In this document: one piece after another, positions 7,534 through 15,904 of the stretch
How positions within the stretch are numbered: position 1 is the first letter of the stretch
How the letters are laid out: each line of letters opens with the position of its first letter
NCBI RefSeq assembly: GCF_000238395.3
Contig: NZ_CP011027.1
Span: 33,262-97,261 of the forward strand
Length of the DNA: 64,000 bases
Direction: 5' to 3'
Origin: Pseudoalteromonas arctica A 37-1-2
GTDB lineage: Bacteria > Pseudomonadota > Gammaproteobacteria > Enterobacterales > Alteromonadaceae
Position numbers and translations under genes: made by a program
Notes under the pieces: model-generated
Database searches by the model: none
Seen by the model: only the letters and a program-made list of their open reading frames with translations
Told to the model about the DNA's origin: nothing

Positions 7534-8259
7534 GTGAGAGATAAAGAGAAAATTGCGGTATTTATTGATGCAGATAACGCACCTGCTCAAAAGATAGATA
7601 AAGTGCTATCCGAGTTGGCGCGATATGGTGTAGTCAACATTCGTAAAGCATATGGAAATTGGAAAAATCAAAATCTGAAACCGTGGGAAGACGTGCTTCA
7701 TGAATTTGCAATACAGCCGATGCAACAGTTCGATCTTACCAAAGGCAAGAATGCCACAGATATGGCATTAGTAATTGATGTTATGGATGTGCTGTATACT
7801 AAAGACATTGATGTTATTTGCCTGGTGTCGTCCGATTGTGATTTTACTCCCTTGGTAACTCGTTCTTTGGCTGATGGTAAATTTGTGATTGGTTTTGGTG
7901 AACGTAAAGCACCACTAGCTTTCGTTAATAGTTGTTCACTATTCCTCTATCTTGACGAAGATAGCGAAAAAGACCCTCCTATACAAAAACAAAAAAAGAA
8001 CATAAAAAGTGACACCAAGTTAATTAATTTGCTTAGGCAAGCAATTGAGGCTGTCGAAGAAGACGATGGCTGGGCCATGTTAGGACCAATCGGTACACAT
8101 ATTTCAAATCACGCATCCTTTGACCAGCGTAATTATGGCTTTAAGAAGTTGAGTGATTTATTTCAAGCTATAGATTTGTTTGAGATGAAAAAAACAAATG
8201 GCTCAGTTTTATGGATTAGGGATAAAAAGAAAGCAAAACAACTTAACAAATCAAGGTAA
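7534..8259 (+). CDS. NYN-domain (LabA-like) protein with C-terminal LOTUS-type domain
   Basis: NYN domains are PIN-fold, metal-dependent nucleases acting on RNA. The acidic residues are seen in FIDADNA, KNATDMALVIDVM and SSDCDFTPL. After residue ~155 a second domain (DGWAMLGPIGTHI, then RNYGFKKLSDLFQ) fits the OST-HTH/LOTUS fold, common behind LabA-type NYN domains. I place the start at GTG 7534 because AAGGAAG lies 5 bases upstream. An in-frame GTG at 7498 has no ribosome site. The protein is 241 residues, soluble and encoded alone. The role may be RNA turnover or defence. Complete. Confidence 0.8.
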   Translation: MRDKEKIAVFIDADNAPAQKIDKVLSELARYGVVNIRKAYGNWKNQNLKPWEDVLHEFAIQPMQQFDLTKGKNATDMALVIDVMDVLYTKDIDVICLVSSDCDFTPLVTRSLADGKFVIGFGERKAPLAFVNSCSLFLYLDEDSEKDPPIQKQKKNIKSDTKLINLLRQAIEAVEEDDGWAMLGPIGTHISNHASFDQRNYGFKKLSDLFQAIDLFEMKKTNGSVLWIRDKKKAKQLNKSR

Positions 8260-8272
8260 GGCGCTTTATTAA

Positions 8273-8334
8273 TATCCGCTTATGGCACTTAGCCAAACTT
8301 CGGCAAAGAGCGATAACCGGTCATTGAGATTGGC
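8273..8334 (+). repeat. Dispersed post-gene sequence family member
   Basis: ATCCGCTTATGGCACTTAG, then GAGCGATAACCGGTCATTGA, directly after the NYN gene. Related sequences occur at 1072-1105, 3038-3087, 13201-13246, 15555-15612, 17369-17408, 19917-19970 and 48082-48128. Confidence 0.6.
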
Positions 8335-8460
8335 TAAATATAAGAGTTAGTTGATTGGTCAAACTACTCTTTGCGCATATATTCATGAAAATGAGCGGCG
8401 CGTGCATATTGGTTCATTTAACTCTACCTAAAAACTTTAGAAAACTTAGTGATAGTAATG

Positions 8461-8553
8461 CCTTAGGTTATTTGTTAAAACATATATAATGTAGATAAAT
8501 GAGCGTGGAGTCGGCAGAAATATGCGCGATGAGCGCACTATTAAATTGTTGAA
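8461..8553 (+). repeat. Cassette-tail-like sequence shared with 47508-47583
   Basis: The block (CTTAGG, ATTTGTTAAAA, GTAGATAAATGAGCGTG, AGTCGGCAGAAATATGC, CACTATTAAATTGTT) matches 47508-47583 apart from a short insertion and scattered changes. At 47583 the sequence goes on as a GTTAGCA core. Here it breaks at GTT|GAAC, where the IS91-family element probably begins. Confidence 0.65.
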
Positions 8554-8633
8554 CTAAGCCGCTACGCGGAGATCCTATTCTGACCATTTGAGCCACACTT
8601 ACCTTGGGGTTATCCCATATTTGGAGGTAAGTC

Positions 8634-9467
8634 ATGAATACACTCATTGAACAAGTCAAAATTGAAATAGCCTACCGTGGTTATTCACAAAGTACCTGTA
8701 AAAGTTACTGCGAGCATTTACTTAAACTCAGCCATTATTTTAATAAACCACTCGATTTAATTACTGATGATGAGCTGAATATCTTTTTTAAAGATCCCGC
8801 CATTCGCAAGCTCTCCAGAGCGAGTCAAAAAATACAAATAAACAGCATTTGGTTTTTGTTTAAGAATATTTTACACCGCCCACTGAACTTAGACATAGCC
8901 TTGCCTAAAGCAAAACCTCGGGCACCTACTTATTTATCGCGTGATGATATTCGACGACTTATAGAAAGTTGCACGGATATGCGCTTAAAAACATTGATAG
9001 TGGTGTGTTATGGATGTGGTTTGCGTATTGGCGAACTGCTGCGCATCAAAGTGCAAGACATCGATGGACAGCGTAAAACCATTTTAATTGAACATGGTAA
9101 AGGAGATAAGTCACGCTATGTTGTTGTATCAGATAGCGTGCTAAATCAATTACGTTGCTATTGGAAAATGTATCACCCAACGGGCTGGATGTTTTATTCA
9201 CGATGGTTAATGGATAAACCTATGTCACCCTCAAGCTTCAGAAAGGCATTGAAAAAACATGCACAAATGTGTGGTTTAAAGCACTGTAATCCACATGTAT
9301 TACGCCATGCTTATGCAACACATCAACTTGAGTTAGGGATGCCGCTTCATCAACTTCAACATCAGCTTGGTCACAGTGACATTAGAACCACGCAAAGTTA
9401 CTTACACTGGTTACCTGAATTAGGGCATGGTGGTATTGATTTACTCGCAAGTTGGGGAAACCAATGA
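8634..9467 (+). CDS. Tyrosine recombinase of IS91-family element
   Basis: 277 residues and complete. The N-terminal SAM-like core-binding domain spans about residues 1-90. The catalytic domain shows Arg in GLRIGELL, Lys in HGKGDKSR, HVLRH (H-x-x-R), LGHSD, and the nucleophile in TTQSYLHW. Start ATG 8634 follows TTTGGAGG. The stop overlaps the transposase ATG (ATGA), so the two are translationally coupled. Recombinases of this kind accompany one branch of IS91 elements in marine gammaproteobacteria. Their exact part in transposition or resolution is not settled. Confidence 0.88.
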   Translation: MNTLIEQVKIEIAYRGYSQSTCKSYCEHLLKLSHYFNKPLDLITDDELNIFFKDPAIRKLSRASQKIQINSIWFLFKNILHRPLNLDIALPKAKPRAPTYLSRDDIRRLIESCTDMRLKTLIVVCYGCGLRIGELLRIKVQDIDGQRKTILIEHGKGDKSRYVVVSDSVLNQLRCYWKMYHPTGWMFYSRWLMDKPMSPSSFRKALKKHAQMCGLKHCNPHVLRHAYATHQLELGMPLHQLQHQLGHSDIRTTQSYLHWLPELGHGGIDLLASWGNQ

Positions 9468-10555
9468 GAGGCTTGCACCTCGCTGATATTTTAAATTCTG
9501 GCCTTGGGAATTATCGGCAGCACCACATAATGAGTTATCAGCAGTTACGAGTCTGCCAACACCTTCAATCATGCAGAACGGGTCAGCTCGGTTATCAAGC
9601 ATGGCAATGTGATAACTGTAGTGAAGTACAACAAATTGGATGTAGCTGTCGAGATCGGCATTGCCCACGTTGCCAAGGGATGGCTACGGCTAAATGGGTG
9701 CAAAGACAACAAGAGGATTTATTATCGTGTCGCTATTTCCACCTTGTTTTTACGCTCCCGCATGAGTTAAATATCATTGCGCACTACAACCCAAACGCGT
9801 TGTATCACTGTTTATTTAAAGCTGCATGGCAAACGCTGTGTAAATTTGCGAAACGAAAGAGGCATGGCCAGTTAGGCATGACAAGCGTACTGCATACGTG
9901 GGGGCAGAACTTAAGTCAGCATATTCACCTGCATTGCTTGATACCCGCAGGCGCGCTTGATAAAGCGCACTGGCATGAAATAAAAAAAGGCTATTTATAC
10001 CCCGTTAAAGCATTATCAACAGTGTTTAGAGGGAAAATGCTCGCGGCGCTCAATGAATGCGATAGTTCATTCGCGAAGGTAAGCACACCAACCAAATGGT
10101 GCGTGTATAGCAAAGCCTGTTTAACGTACAGTGAAAAGCTAGTTAGTTACCTTGCTCGTTATACCCGAAAAGGCGTGATGTCAGAATCGCGATTAGTGTC
10201 AGCGACTGAAGAAACAGTGAGCTTTAAATACCGCGATTATGCAGATAACAACCGCGATAAAGTCATGACTCTGAGTTGTGATGAATTTTTACGGCGCTAC
10301 TTACAACATGTATTGCCCAAAGGGTTTATGCGCATTCGTCACTATGGCTTTTTAGCTAATGCGTGTCGCAAGCGAAAGTTAGGGTTAATAAAGGCTCAAG
10401 TATCAGCAACCCCATGCAAAGCGGTGAAGCCGAAGGTAGAGCAAGAACGATTAATACCCCATTGGTCTTGCCAGTCATGCAAGACGGGTACCTTACGATT
10501 TATTGGTGTGATGAATTTAGATGAGGCGACAAATAAAATAGCGCGAACGAGTTAG
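9464..10555 (+). CDS. tnpA: IS91-family rolling-circle transposase
   Basis: Start ATG 9464 overlaps the recombinase stop as ATGA and has GGGGAAA upstream. An in-frame TTG at 9452 is less likely. 363 residues. An N-terminal zinc-binding region carries CDNC, CSCRDRHCPRCQ. The HUH motif is HIHLHCLIPAG, and the conserved YLARYTRKGVMSESRL block lies in the region that holds the catalytic tyrosine in this family. HUH nucleases nick one strand and drive rolling-circle transposition. Length and motifs indicate an intact protein. Confidence 0.9.
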   Translation: MRGLHLADILNSGLGNYRQHHIMSYQQLRVCQHLQSCRTGQLGYQAWQCDNCSEVQQIGCSCRDRHCPRCQGMATAKWVQRQQEDLLSCRYFHLVFTLPHELNIIAHYNPNALYHCLFKAAWQTLCKFAKRKRHGQLGMTSVLHTWGQNLSQHIHLHCLIPAGALDKAHWHEIKKGYLYPVKALSTVFRGKMLAALNECDSSFAKVSTPTKWCVYSKACLTYSEKLVSYLARYTRKGVMSESRLVSATEETVSFKYRDYADNNRDKVMTLSCDEFLRRYLQHVLPKGFMRIRHYGFLANACRKRKLGLIKAQVSATPCKAVKPKVEQERLIPHWSCQSCKTGTLRFIGVMNLDEATNKIARTS

Positions 10556-10943
10556 CAGCCTTGCTTGCTGCATCAAATCAATAAGTTAACCTGCTTAATT
10601 GCTCAGGCTAATAGCGACTGTGCGAGCGAAAAATATCCTTGCTTAACGGTTAAACATTCGGTTTAATGAATAGATAATAAACGCTGAGCAATGCAGGGAA
10701 AGCTTAAATTATAATAGGTAAGCTTATTAAATTAGCTGATTTAGCTAGAGCCTCTAAAAAGCAAATTCCCATAGCATAAACAACACCAACTCTGACACAC
10801 CGAGCAGGTAGCGCCTCAGTCCAACAAGCGATTATGCAACACAAACTGCGTGTCGCATAAATACTAAAGTGTTATGTTTCAAAAGGGGTCTATGCCTTCT
10901 AAGCATTTCAATCTCAGCATCAATTAAATTATAGGGAATTAAT
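10556..10943 (+). other. Spacer with attC-remnant-like hairpin
   Basis: No gene. Positions 10829-10857 form an imperfect stem (TTATGC-AACAC ... GTGTC-GCATAA). At 10871 there is GTTATGT, which pairs with GCATAAC at 11944, just after the second gene of the following pair. I read this as the 3' end of an old cassette recombination site. Confidence 0.35.
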
Positions 10944-11378
10944 TTGGTATCTAGATTTTTAAATAATTTATCAACAATAGAGACTCTATTGTTATCATTT
11001 GAGTTAGATGACTTAAAAAATGCCAATGAAGCAAAAGCAAATTTATTCGCTTTAATTAAGGTTACTTCTAAATTTGACGAGTATCTAGAACAAATAAATG
11101 AAGTTACATTTAAACCAACTAATGCAATGTATAACAAAGGTCACCACACGTATAAGGATCATTTTAATGCTGCTAAAAATAAATTACTTTCAGTAATTAG
11201 TAGTATAAAAAGAGAAGTAAATTATGGTGCCTTAGAGTTGGTGCCCTTGGCAAAACCTGAGACAATATCACTTCCTTGGTTTTGGGATAATATTTCTATA
11301 GGAGCCCTATGGAAAATAGGCGGAGTTTTATTTATTACTCATACATTTATATTTGGCCTTGGTACGCTGTTAAATTAA
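10944..11378 (+). CDS. Hypothetical helical protein with C-terminal membrane anchor
   Basis: 144 residues starting at TTG 10944. An in-frame stop at 10932-10934 and the AGGGA at 10933-10937 support this start. The first 110 residues are helical and soluble. One hydrophobic segment (about residues 122-142) lies at the C-terminus, so it is probably tail-anchored in the inner membrane. I do not recognise the family. It sits 12 bases before the next gene, and the two are followed by an attC-like site, so they probably travel together as one cassette. Confidence 0.55.
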   Translation: MVSRFLNNLSTIETLLLSFELDDLKNANEAKANLFALIKVTSKFDEYLEQINEVTFKPTNAMYNKGHHTYKDHFNAAKNKLLSVISSIKREVNYGALELVPLAKPETISLPWFWDNISIGALWKIGGVLFITHTFIFGLGTLLN

Positions 11379-11426
11379 CTACAGGGTAAAATGTTTATAA
11401 CAAGGGTTTTAAAGTCGGATAAACTT

Positions 11427-11942
11427 ATGTCGAACATTAGCTTAGAAGCATGGAAAAGTGTTAAACAAATTCAACAAAAGTATGATTATTTTATACTCGG
11501 TTTGAGTAGTGCCCTATTTGCCTATCTTGGAGCAAAATTTGAGCCCGAGGCATTCTCGTTTTCGCAAAACTCATTTGAAATTTTTGCACTAGTATTTTTC
11601 GCTAACTCAATACTCTTTGGCATTATGAGATTAGAAAGCGATATAGCAGTGCAATCCAATGACCTTAGACAAGCTCAAGCACAAGAGAAACTTGATGTTG
11701 TTAACAAAATCCTTGCTTCACCATATAGAAATATAAACTTAGATACTGGTAACGAGACATCTAAAGCGGAAGCATTAAAAAGCAAACAAATTCTAAGCGA
11801 ATTTATTTATAGTATAAATGAGCATGGTAAAGAGTTAGCCAACAACTACACGTTTAAATTTAAAGTAAGAAATTATTCTTTGTATTTTGGTTTCATACTG
11901 TTAATTTTTTCAAAATTTATAGGTATCTATCAGGCTCAGTAG
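11427..11942 (+). CDS. Hypothetical three-segment membrane protein
   Basis: About 171 residues. ATG 11427 (MSNISLEAWKSVKQ) is favoured because related cassette proteins, as I remember them, begin this way and GGA lies upstream. ATG 11391 in the same frame, with AGGG 4 bases away, is the alternative. Hydrophobic segments lie at about residues 20-37, 47-65 and near the C-terminus, with a charged helical loop between. Function unknown. The stop TAG runs directly into GCATAACAAAC, the start of an attC-like structure. Confidence 0.55.
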   Translation: MSNISLEAWKSVKQIQQKYDYFILGLSSALFAYLGAKFEPEAFSFSQNSFEIFALVFFANSILFGIMRLESDIAVQSNDLRQAQAQEKLDVVNKILASPYRNINLDTGNETSKAEALKSKQILSEFIYSINEHGKELANNYTFKFKVRNYSLYFGFILLIFSKFIGIYQAQ

Positions 11943-12057
11943 GCATAACAAACAACTATTGCCACTCACTTTGTTCGCTGGAACATTAACATGCAGGCTC
12001 AGTCTCTTCGCTCTAATTTTAGCCTGCATGTTCATACCCCAAAGTTTGGCGTTAACA
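11943..12057 (+). repeat. attC-like recombination site
   Basis: Starts with GCATAACAAAC right after the gene stop and ends in GGCGTTAACA. Two exact 12-base arms, AACATGCAGGCT (11988-11999) and AGCCTGCATGTT (12021-12032), close a 21-base loop. Outer pairings TAAC/GTTA and ACTTTG/CAAAGT extend the stem. The overall size (about 110 bases) and order of boxes fit a long attC. Confidence 0.6.
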
Positions 12058-12301
12058 ATGCCTGCTATTGGCACTTTCGCTACGAACGATAACTGGATAG
12101 TTAAAATTTTAATGTCTGAAGTCAAGATTGACCCCATTAGCTTTTGATAGAGCTTCGTTCTATCCAGAATTTGAACAGATTAGTTCAGCGTTATTTGTAA
12201 TATAATAACTTTGTAGTTATTTTACTTTTTGGTTACATATGCATTTGATTAGATGCTATTTTTATTATTTCTCCATAAATTACATTATCTGAGGCAGTGG
12301 T

Positions 12302-13075
12302 TTGGGTTACATATATATTGCATGGGACATAACAAAGGAGGATCAGTCTAAGTTGGGAATGACAACCCAGCAGCCCCATAAACGAATATCACAAACAGAA
12401 AATCCAGATTATGAGCTGTTTAAAGCATATGAGATTGATGATGTTGAATTACGGCAAGTTGAGGTCGAATTACATAGAATAATGTCACAAAAATTCTCAC
12501 GAAAAAGACATAAATCAACGGGCAGATTTTCGGAATGGTTTATTTGCAATCCGTCAAAAGCTCATGAATTAGTCTCTAACTTTTTAAAACAAAAATCGAA
12601 TAATGATTTAAAACTTAAATACGTAAGTGATCAGATAGAGATAGAAAACCTAGAAATCACTTCTGACACAACCGTTATTTGTCAAAGTGACTTAAAGGAA
12701 AAACTCAAGGAGCGTTTACAGTCCAGAAAAGATGGAACTTATCAAAGCCCCTACAAAAAATCCCCTCGACTAAATAGCAAGAAATCACAAGGCAGTAGTT
12801 CGAAGACTTTACCTGAATCACCTGCGGTTACGGTTGCAAAACAAAACGAACTTAAAAAAAAGTTAAAAGCTCGTTTGCAATCGAGAAAGGATGGTAGCTA
12901 TGAAAGCCCTTACGATAGCCCTCATAGGGTAAACCGACATAAAACACAGGAAGTTAGTTTGAAGGCTTTATCCGATTTTCCTCAGGATAGGAGTTCAAAA
13001 CAAAACGAACTTAAGGAAAGGTTAAAAGCTCGTTTGCAATCGAGAAAGGATGGCACCTACGAAAGTCCATATTAA
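12302..13075 (+). CDS. GIY-YIG (T5orf172/MUG113-type) protein with three C-terminal repeats
   Basis: 257 residues from TTG 12302, with GAGGCAG upstream. The N-terminal ~100 residues form a GIY-YIG nuclease-like domain (GYIYIAWD for GIY, SKLGMTTQQPHKR for the YIG/Arg region, ELHRIM for the conserved Glu helix). The rest is a basic low-complexity tail holding three near-identical repeats with core RLQSRKDG-[TS]-Y-[QE]-SPY at about residues 140, 187 and 243, the last being the exact C-terminus. The repeats are spaced by serine-rich linkers and look like nucleic-acid or partner-binding short motifs. Function unknown, with a defence or mobile-DNA role possible. Confidence 0.65.
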   Translation: MGYIYIAWDITKEDQSKLGMTTQQPHKRISQTENPDYELFKAYEIDDVELRQVEVELHRIMSQKFSRKRHKSTGRFSEWFICNPSKAHELVSNFLKQKSNNDLKLKYVSDQIEIENLEITSDTTVICQSDLKEKLKERLQSRKDGTYQSPYKKSPRLNSKKSQGSSSKTLPESPAVTVAKQNELKKKLKARLQSRKDGSYESPYDSPHRVNRHKTQEVSLKALSDFPQDRSSKQNELKERLKARLQSRKDGTYESPY

Positions 13076-13449
13076 AAAGATAAGTACTGGGATTATGAGC
13101 AAAAAAGCAGTTGACCACTTCATACAGTATGGTTCGAATTTTATTGACCACTACACAGCACATTTCTTGGTCTGAACTTAAAAATGGATAGGTCTCAAAC
13201 GAGCGAATAGCGGACGGTCAGGAAAAACTCGTTTTTGGACAGAATGAGTCAACGACTTTTCTAAATTAGCAAAAGATAGATTAATTCAAGTATGGCAAAA
13301 TCCGCTCGGCAAAAGGTATGACCTGCCCCCAATTAATTCACTAAGTTAAAGATTTAGATCAGATGATTCATAACCTCAAGAAACAGCACAAAGCCTGTGC
13401 TGTTTAATTTTATTATGCTCAATTAGTTGTATTGCCCGATATGAATAAG
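13076..13449. other. Intergenic stretch with dispersed-repeat fragment
   Basis: No gene. 13201-13246 (GAGCGAATAGCGGACGGTCA, then CTCGTTTTTGGACAG) belongs to the dispersed family described at 8273. The remainder is AT-rich, and the promoter of neither neighbour is obvious. Confidence 0.4.
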
Positions 13450-15318
13450 CTACATAATCTCTGGCAAAGGTGGTTTTTCTTTACCTATACGAGCCTTGAA
13501 GTTATGAATATCCGTTTCGAAATTTTTGTCTTCTGTTTTTAGAGCAAATTTTAACATACCATCTGTAAATCTAGTTAGGTTCAAATGATTTGATATGCGC
13601 TCATGCTTGAGGATTTTTCCATAAAGTAAGTTATGATCTATATAATCAATAGATATAACAGAAACATAATCATTGTATTTTAGGTATCTTGCATTAATTC
13701 TTTGCCTATGTGCAAATTGAATCCTACAATAATCTCTTAATATCAACCCACAACTTTCAATTAATTTAGATGAATCGCCAAGCTCATATTTTTGAGCAGA
13801 GTTTAATATTTTATCAAAATGATATGACAATGATAAGAAATCTTCCTTACTGAAGTATTTTAATGCATCACTTATTAAAAATTTGTAGTTCTTCTCTTGA
13901 TTGTCAATTACGTCATTTAGTAAGTTATTTAGCATTTCCTCGTCAAAATTTAAAGTATATGTTTCACTATAAAGTTCTTTAAGAAATTCAATAAAATCCT
14001 TATATTCTAGTTGGAAGTCTAGGTTAGGGTTATCTATAAAGTCCAATTCTACTGGGTATGTTTCTGTAGGAACTTGCAGTTTCTTTTTGTTTATAGAATT
14101 TAAGTTATATTCAAGATATGCTTCACGTCTAATCGGTGATGTTGAAAGTGTTAGAATGAATTTGTAAGATAGCTCTGAGTCGTTTAGATAAGTGACAATC
14201 AAAATGACTGTAGACATAATTTTCTTTTTTAGCAATTGATCAAAGTTGGTGTGCGTCACCATGTTATCAAGCACATTACAAATGGTTTTAATTAGTCTTT
14301 CTTTCTGATTGCTACAAAGAAGATAATACATACCATCGACTATATTTTGTACTATTTGAAAAGAGTTGTGAAAGCTCTCGTCTCCGAAAATTAAATCCAG
14401 CGCGGTTGAATATGCACCAGATGTTATTTCTGGATAATATTTTAATATAGTGTGGTCATTAATATACTCGTATAGTCTATCATTATCTTTATCATCTAAC
14501 CTCATCGATGAAAGCTCTTTCCTTCTAGACTTAATCCACTCACCAGCTTTGATTTTTTCATTTATTTTTGTTCGTCTTTTAAAAATCATTGGTGTGTAAT
14601 CTGGAAGATAATCAGGAGAAATTTTCTCTCCGAAAACTGAAATTTTCATTTCGTTTTGTAAATCATAATTATCTTCAAAATACTCAGTGGACTGAGATAT
14701 TATAAATCCTATATTATCATAGTGAGAGAAAGGTTTTCCCACGTTACCACTATTTGGTTGAGTCCATGCAGGGAAGGCTGATTTAATTTCCGTTCCTTTG
14801 AACTGAATAACTATTTTCATAGTTTTCATTGGTTCATCATTATTGATGTAACCTATGATCTGACCATTACTTCGTTGAGTTATATCTTCATTCTCTAATG
14901 CCTCATCAATTGCCTCGATGACAGCATTTCTATCAAAATGCTTAGGGAAAAGAGTTTTCCATAGGTAGCCAGATTTATAATAATCGTCTGGATACATTGT
15001 TATTTTAGCTGCTTTACCCGAAAATAAGTCTCTGGGTAGCCTTAACGTGATAACTCCATTGCTAAGCTCTCTAGCGTAATACCAGTATTTGTGAATGTTA
15101 CTGTTGAAAAAGTGTAAGTGAGAAAGTTCTTTGTTATAATTATTTCTAAAGGTGTTCCATCCGCTACAGGAATGTAAACCACCTCTCAGCACAGTCATAT
15201 TGTCATCACCTTGCTGAGTTCTTACTACAAAGTTACCTTCATAGACATGCGTGACAGCCTCTTCGCTAAGTCTTAGTTTTTTACCATCTGACTGTATATA
15301 TTCTTTAATAATTTTCAT
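13450..15318 (-). CDS. Large protein with N-terminal EndoU-like RNase domain
   Basis: 622 residues, the most AT-rich gene of the region. Residues ~20-190 follow the order of bacterial EndoU domains: H24 in THVYEGN, GGLHS at 46-50 (second His), KTLFPKHF at 121-128, GQIIGY at 152-157 and IKSAFPAW at 178-185. EndoU enzymes are metal-independent RNases, best known as contact-dependent inhibition toxins. Here the domain is N-terminal and is followed by ~430 residues of helical protein that I do not recognise. There is no signal peptide or secretion module, so it is unlikely to be a secreted toxin. No immunity gene is obvious beside it. A cytoplasmic RNA-cleaving effector, perhaps anti-phage, is my inference. 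Confidence 0.5.
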   Translation of the reverse strand: MKIIKEYIQSDGKKLRLSEEAVTHVYEGNFVVRTQQGDDNMTVLRGGLHSCSGWNTFRNNYNKELSHLHFFNSNIHKYWYYARELSNGVITLRLPRDLFSGKAAKITMYPDDYYKSGYLWKTLFPKHFDRNAVIEAIDEALENEDITQRSNGQIIGYINNDEPMKTMKIVIQFKGTEIKSAFPAWTQPNSGNVGKPFSHYDNIGFIISQSTEYFEDNYDLQNEMKISVFGEKISPDYLPDYTPMIFKRRTKINEKIKAGEWIKSRRKELSSMRLDDKDNDRLYEYINDHTILKYYPEITSGAYSTALDLIFGDESFHNSFQIVQNIVDGMYYLLCSNQKERLIKTICNVLDNMVTHTNFDQLLKKKIMSTVILIVTYLNDSELSYKFILTLSTSPIRREAYLEYNLNSINKKKLQVPTETYPVELDFIDNPNLDFQLEYKDFIEFLKELYSETYTLNFDEEMLNNLLNDVIDNQEKNYKFLISDALKYFSKEDFLSLSYHFDKILNSAQKYELGDSSKLIESCGLILRDYCRIQFAHRQRINARYLKYNDYVSVISIDYIDHNLLYGKILKHERISNHLNLTRFTDGMLKFALKTEDKNFETDIHNFKARIGKEKPPLPEIM

Positions 15319-15874
15319 ATTTCAATAAACTTTTGTTAAACACTTGAGATATGATTTGTTAATTGTAATCTTTACTATGAATACTGTTAGGGAGATATAC
15401 TTACGAATCATATAGTTAGTTGAACCAGAGGAAATTGATGCTTCACCTCCTCCAGTACACTGTGTTGCATAAGGAAAAGTAAGTCAATTGATGCTGAGGA
15501 GTAGCTAGTAGAAAAATGTCGAAACTCACAATGAGGTATAAACGAGTTAGTACCAATGACCGCTCATGGCACGTTCCTGAAGCCTGCTGTGAGCGAAAAC
15601 CGGCCAGTCAAGAATTATGATGCATTAAGTCAAAATTTTACCCTTTTGGCTTTTAGCCTGAATAGTAAATTCACTTGGGCAGTATTGGTTTATTGAATTG
15701 AACTAAGTGTCTATTTTAGCTTTACAGTTTAAATTTACCCTCAAGATGCTATGAATTTGTGAGGTTACCTTTTCATGGTCAAAAATTTAACCACATGATG
15801 GTATTGCTGTATGCTAAACGATAGTTAGTTGACCACTACAATCCTGTAAGTCAATAGTATCTGTTGGAGACCTT
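15319..15874. other. Intergenic stretch with dispersed-repeat member
   Basis: No gene. 15555-15612 is the fullest copy of the dispersed family (ATGACCGCTCATGGCACG, then GAGCGAAAACCGGCCAGTCA). The rest carries the promoters for the divergent EndoU-like and HNH genes, none of which I can define. Confidence 0.4.
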
Positions 15875-15904
15875 ATGAATATTATAAAAGAAGAAACTTT
15901 ATGA
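15875..15904 (+). CDS. Nine-codon leader peptide overlapping the HNH gene
   Basis: ATG 15875 has TTGGAGACC upstream and encodes MNIIKEETL. Its TGA overlaps the ATG of the HNH gene (ATGA at 15901-15904). The HNH start itself has only a weak purine stretch, so translation is probably coupled through this leader. Confidence 0.4.
   Translation: MNIIKEETL

Larger units (their letters stand above)
8554..10560 (+). mobile_element. IS91-family element with tyrosine recombinase and HUH transposase
   Basis: Two coupled genes form the element: a tyrosine recombinase (8634-9467) and an IS91-type transposase (9464-10555). The left boundary is placed at the GAAC tetranucleotide because similarity to 47508-47583 ends exactly there, and IS91 elements recognise GAAC-type targets. 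The right boundary is not resolved and is set just after the transposase stop. Rolling-circle transposition leaves no target duplication, so none is expected. Confidence 0.65.

Noticed and set aside
12302..13075. Homing endonuclease within an intron
   Set aside because: No intron-like flanks or interrupted host gene are present.
13144..15840. TTGACCACTACA on both sides of the EndoU-like gene (13144 and 15829) as target duplication
   Set aside because: Twelve-base matches are expected many times by chance in 64 kb, and the flanks show no element ends.
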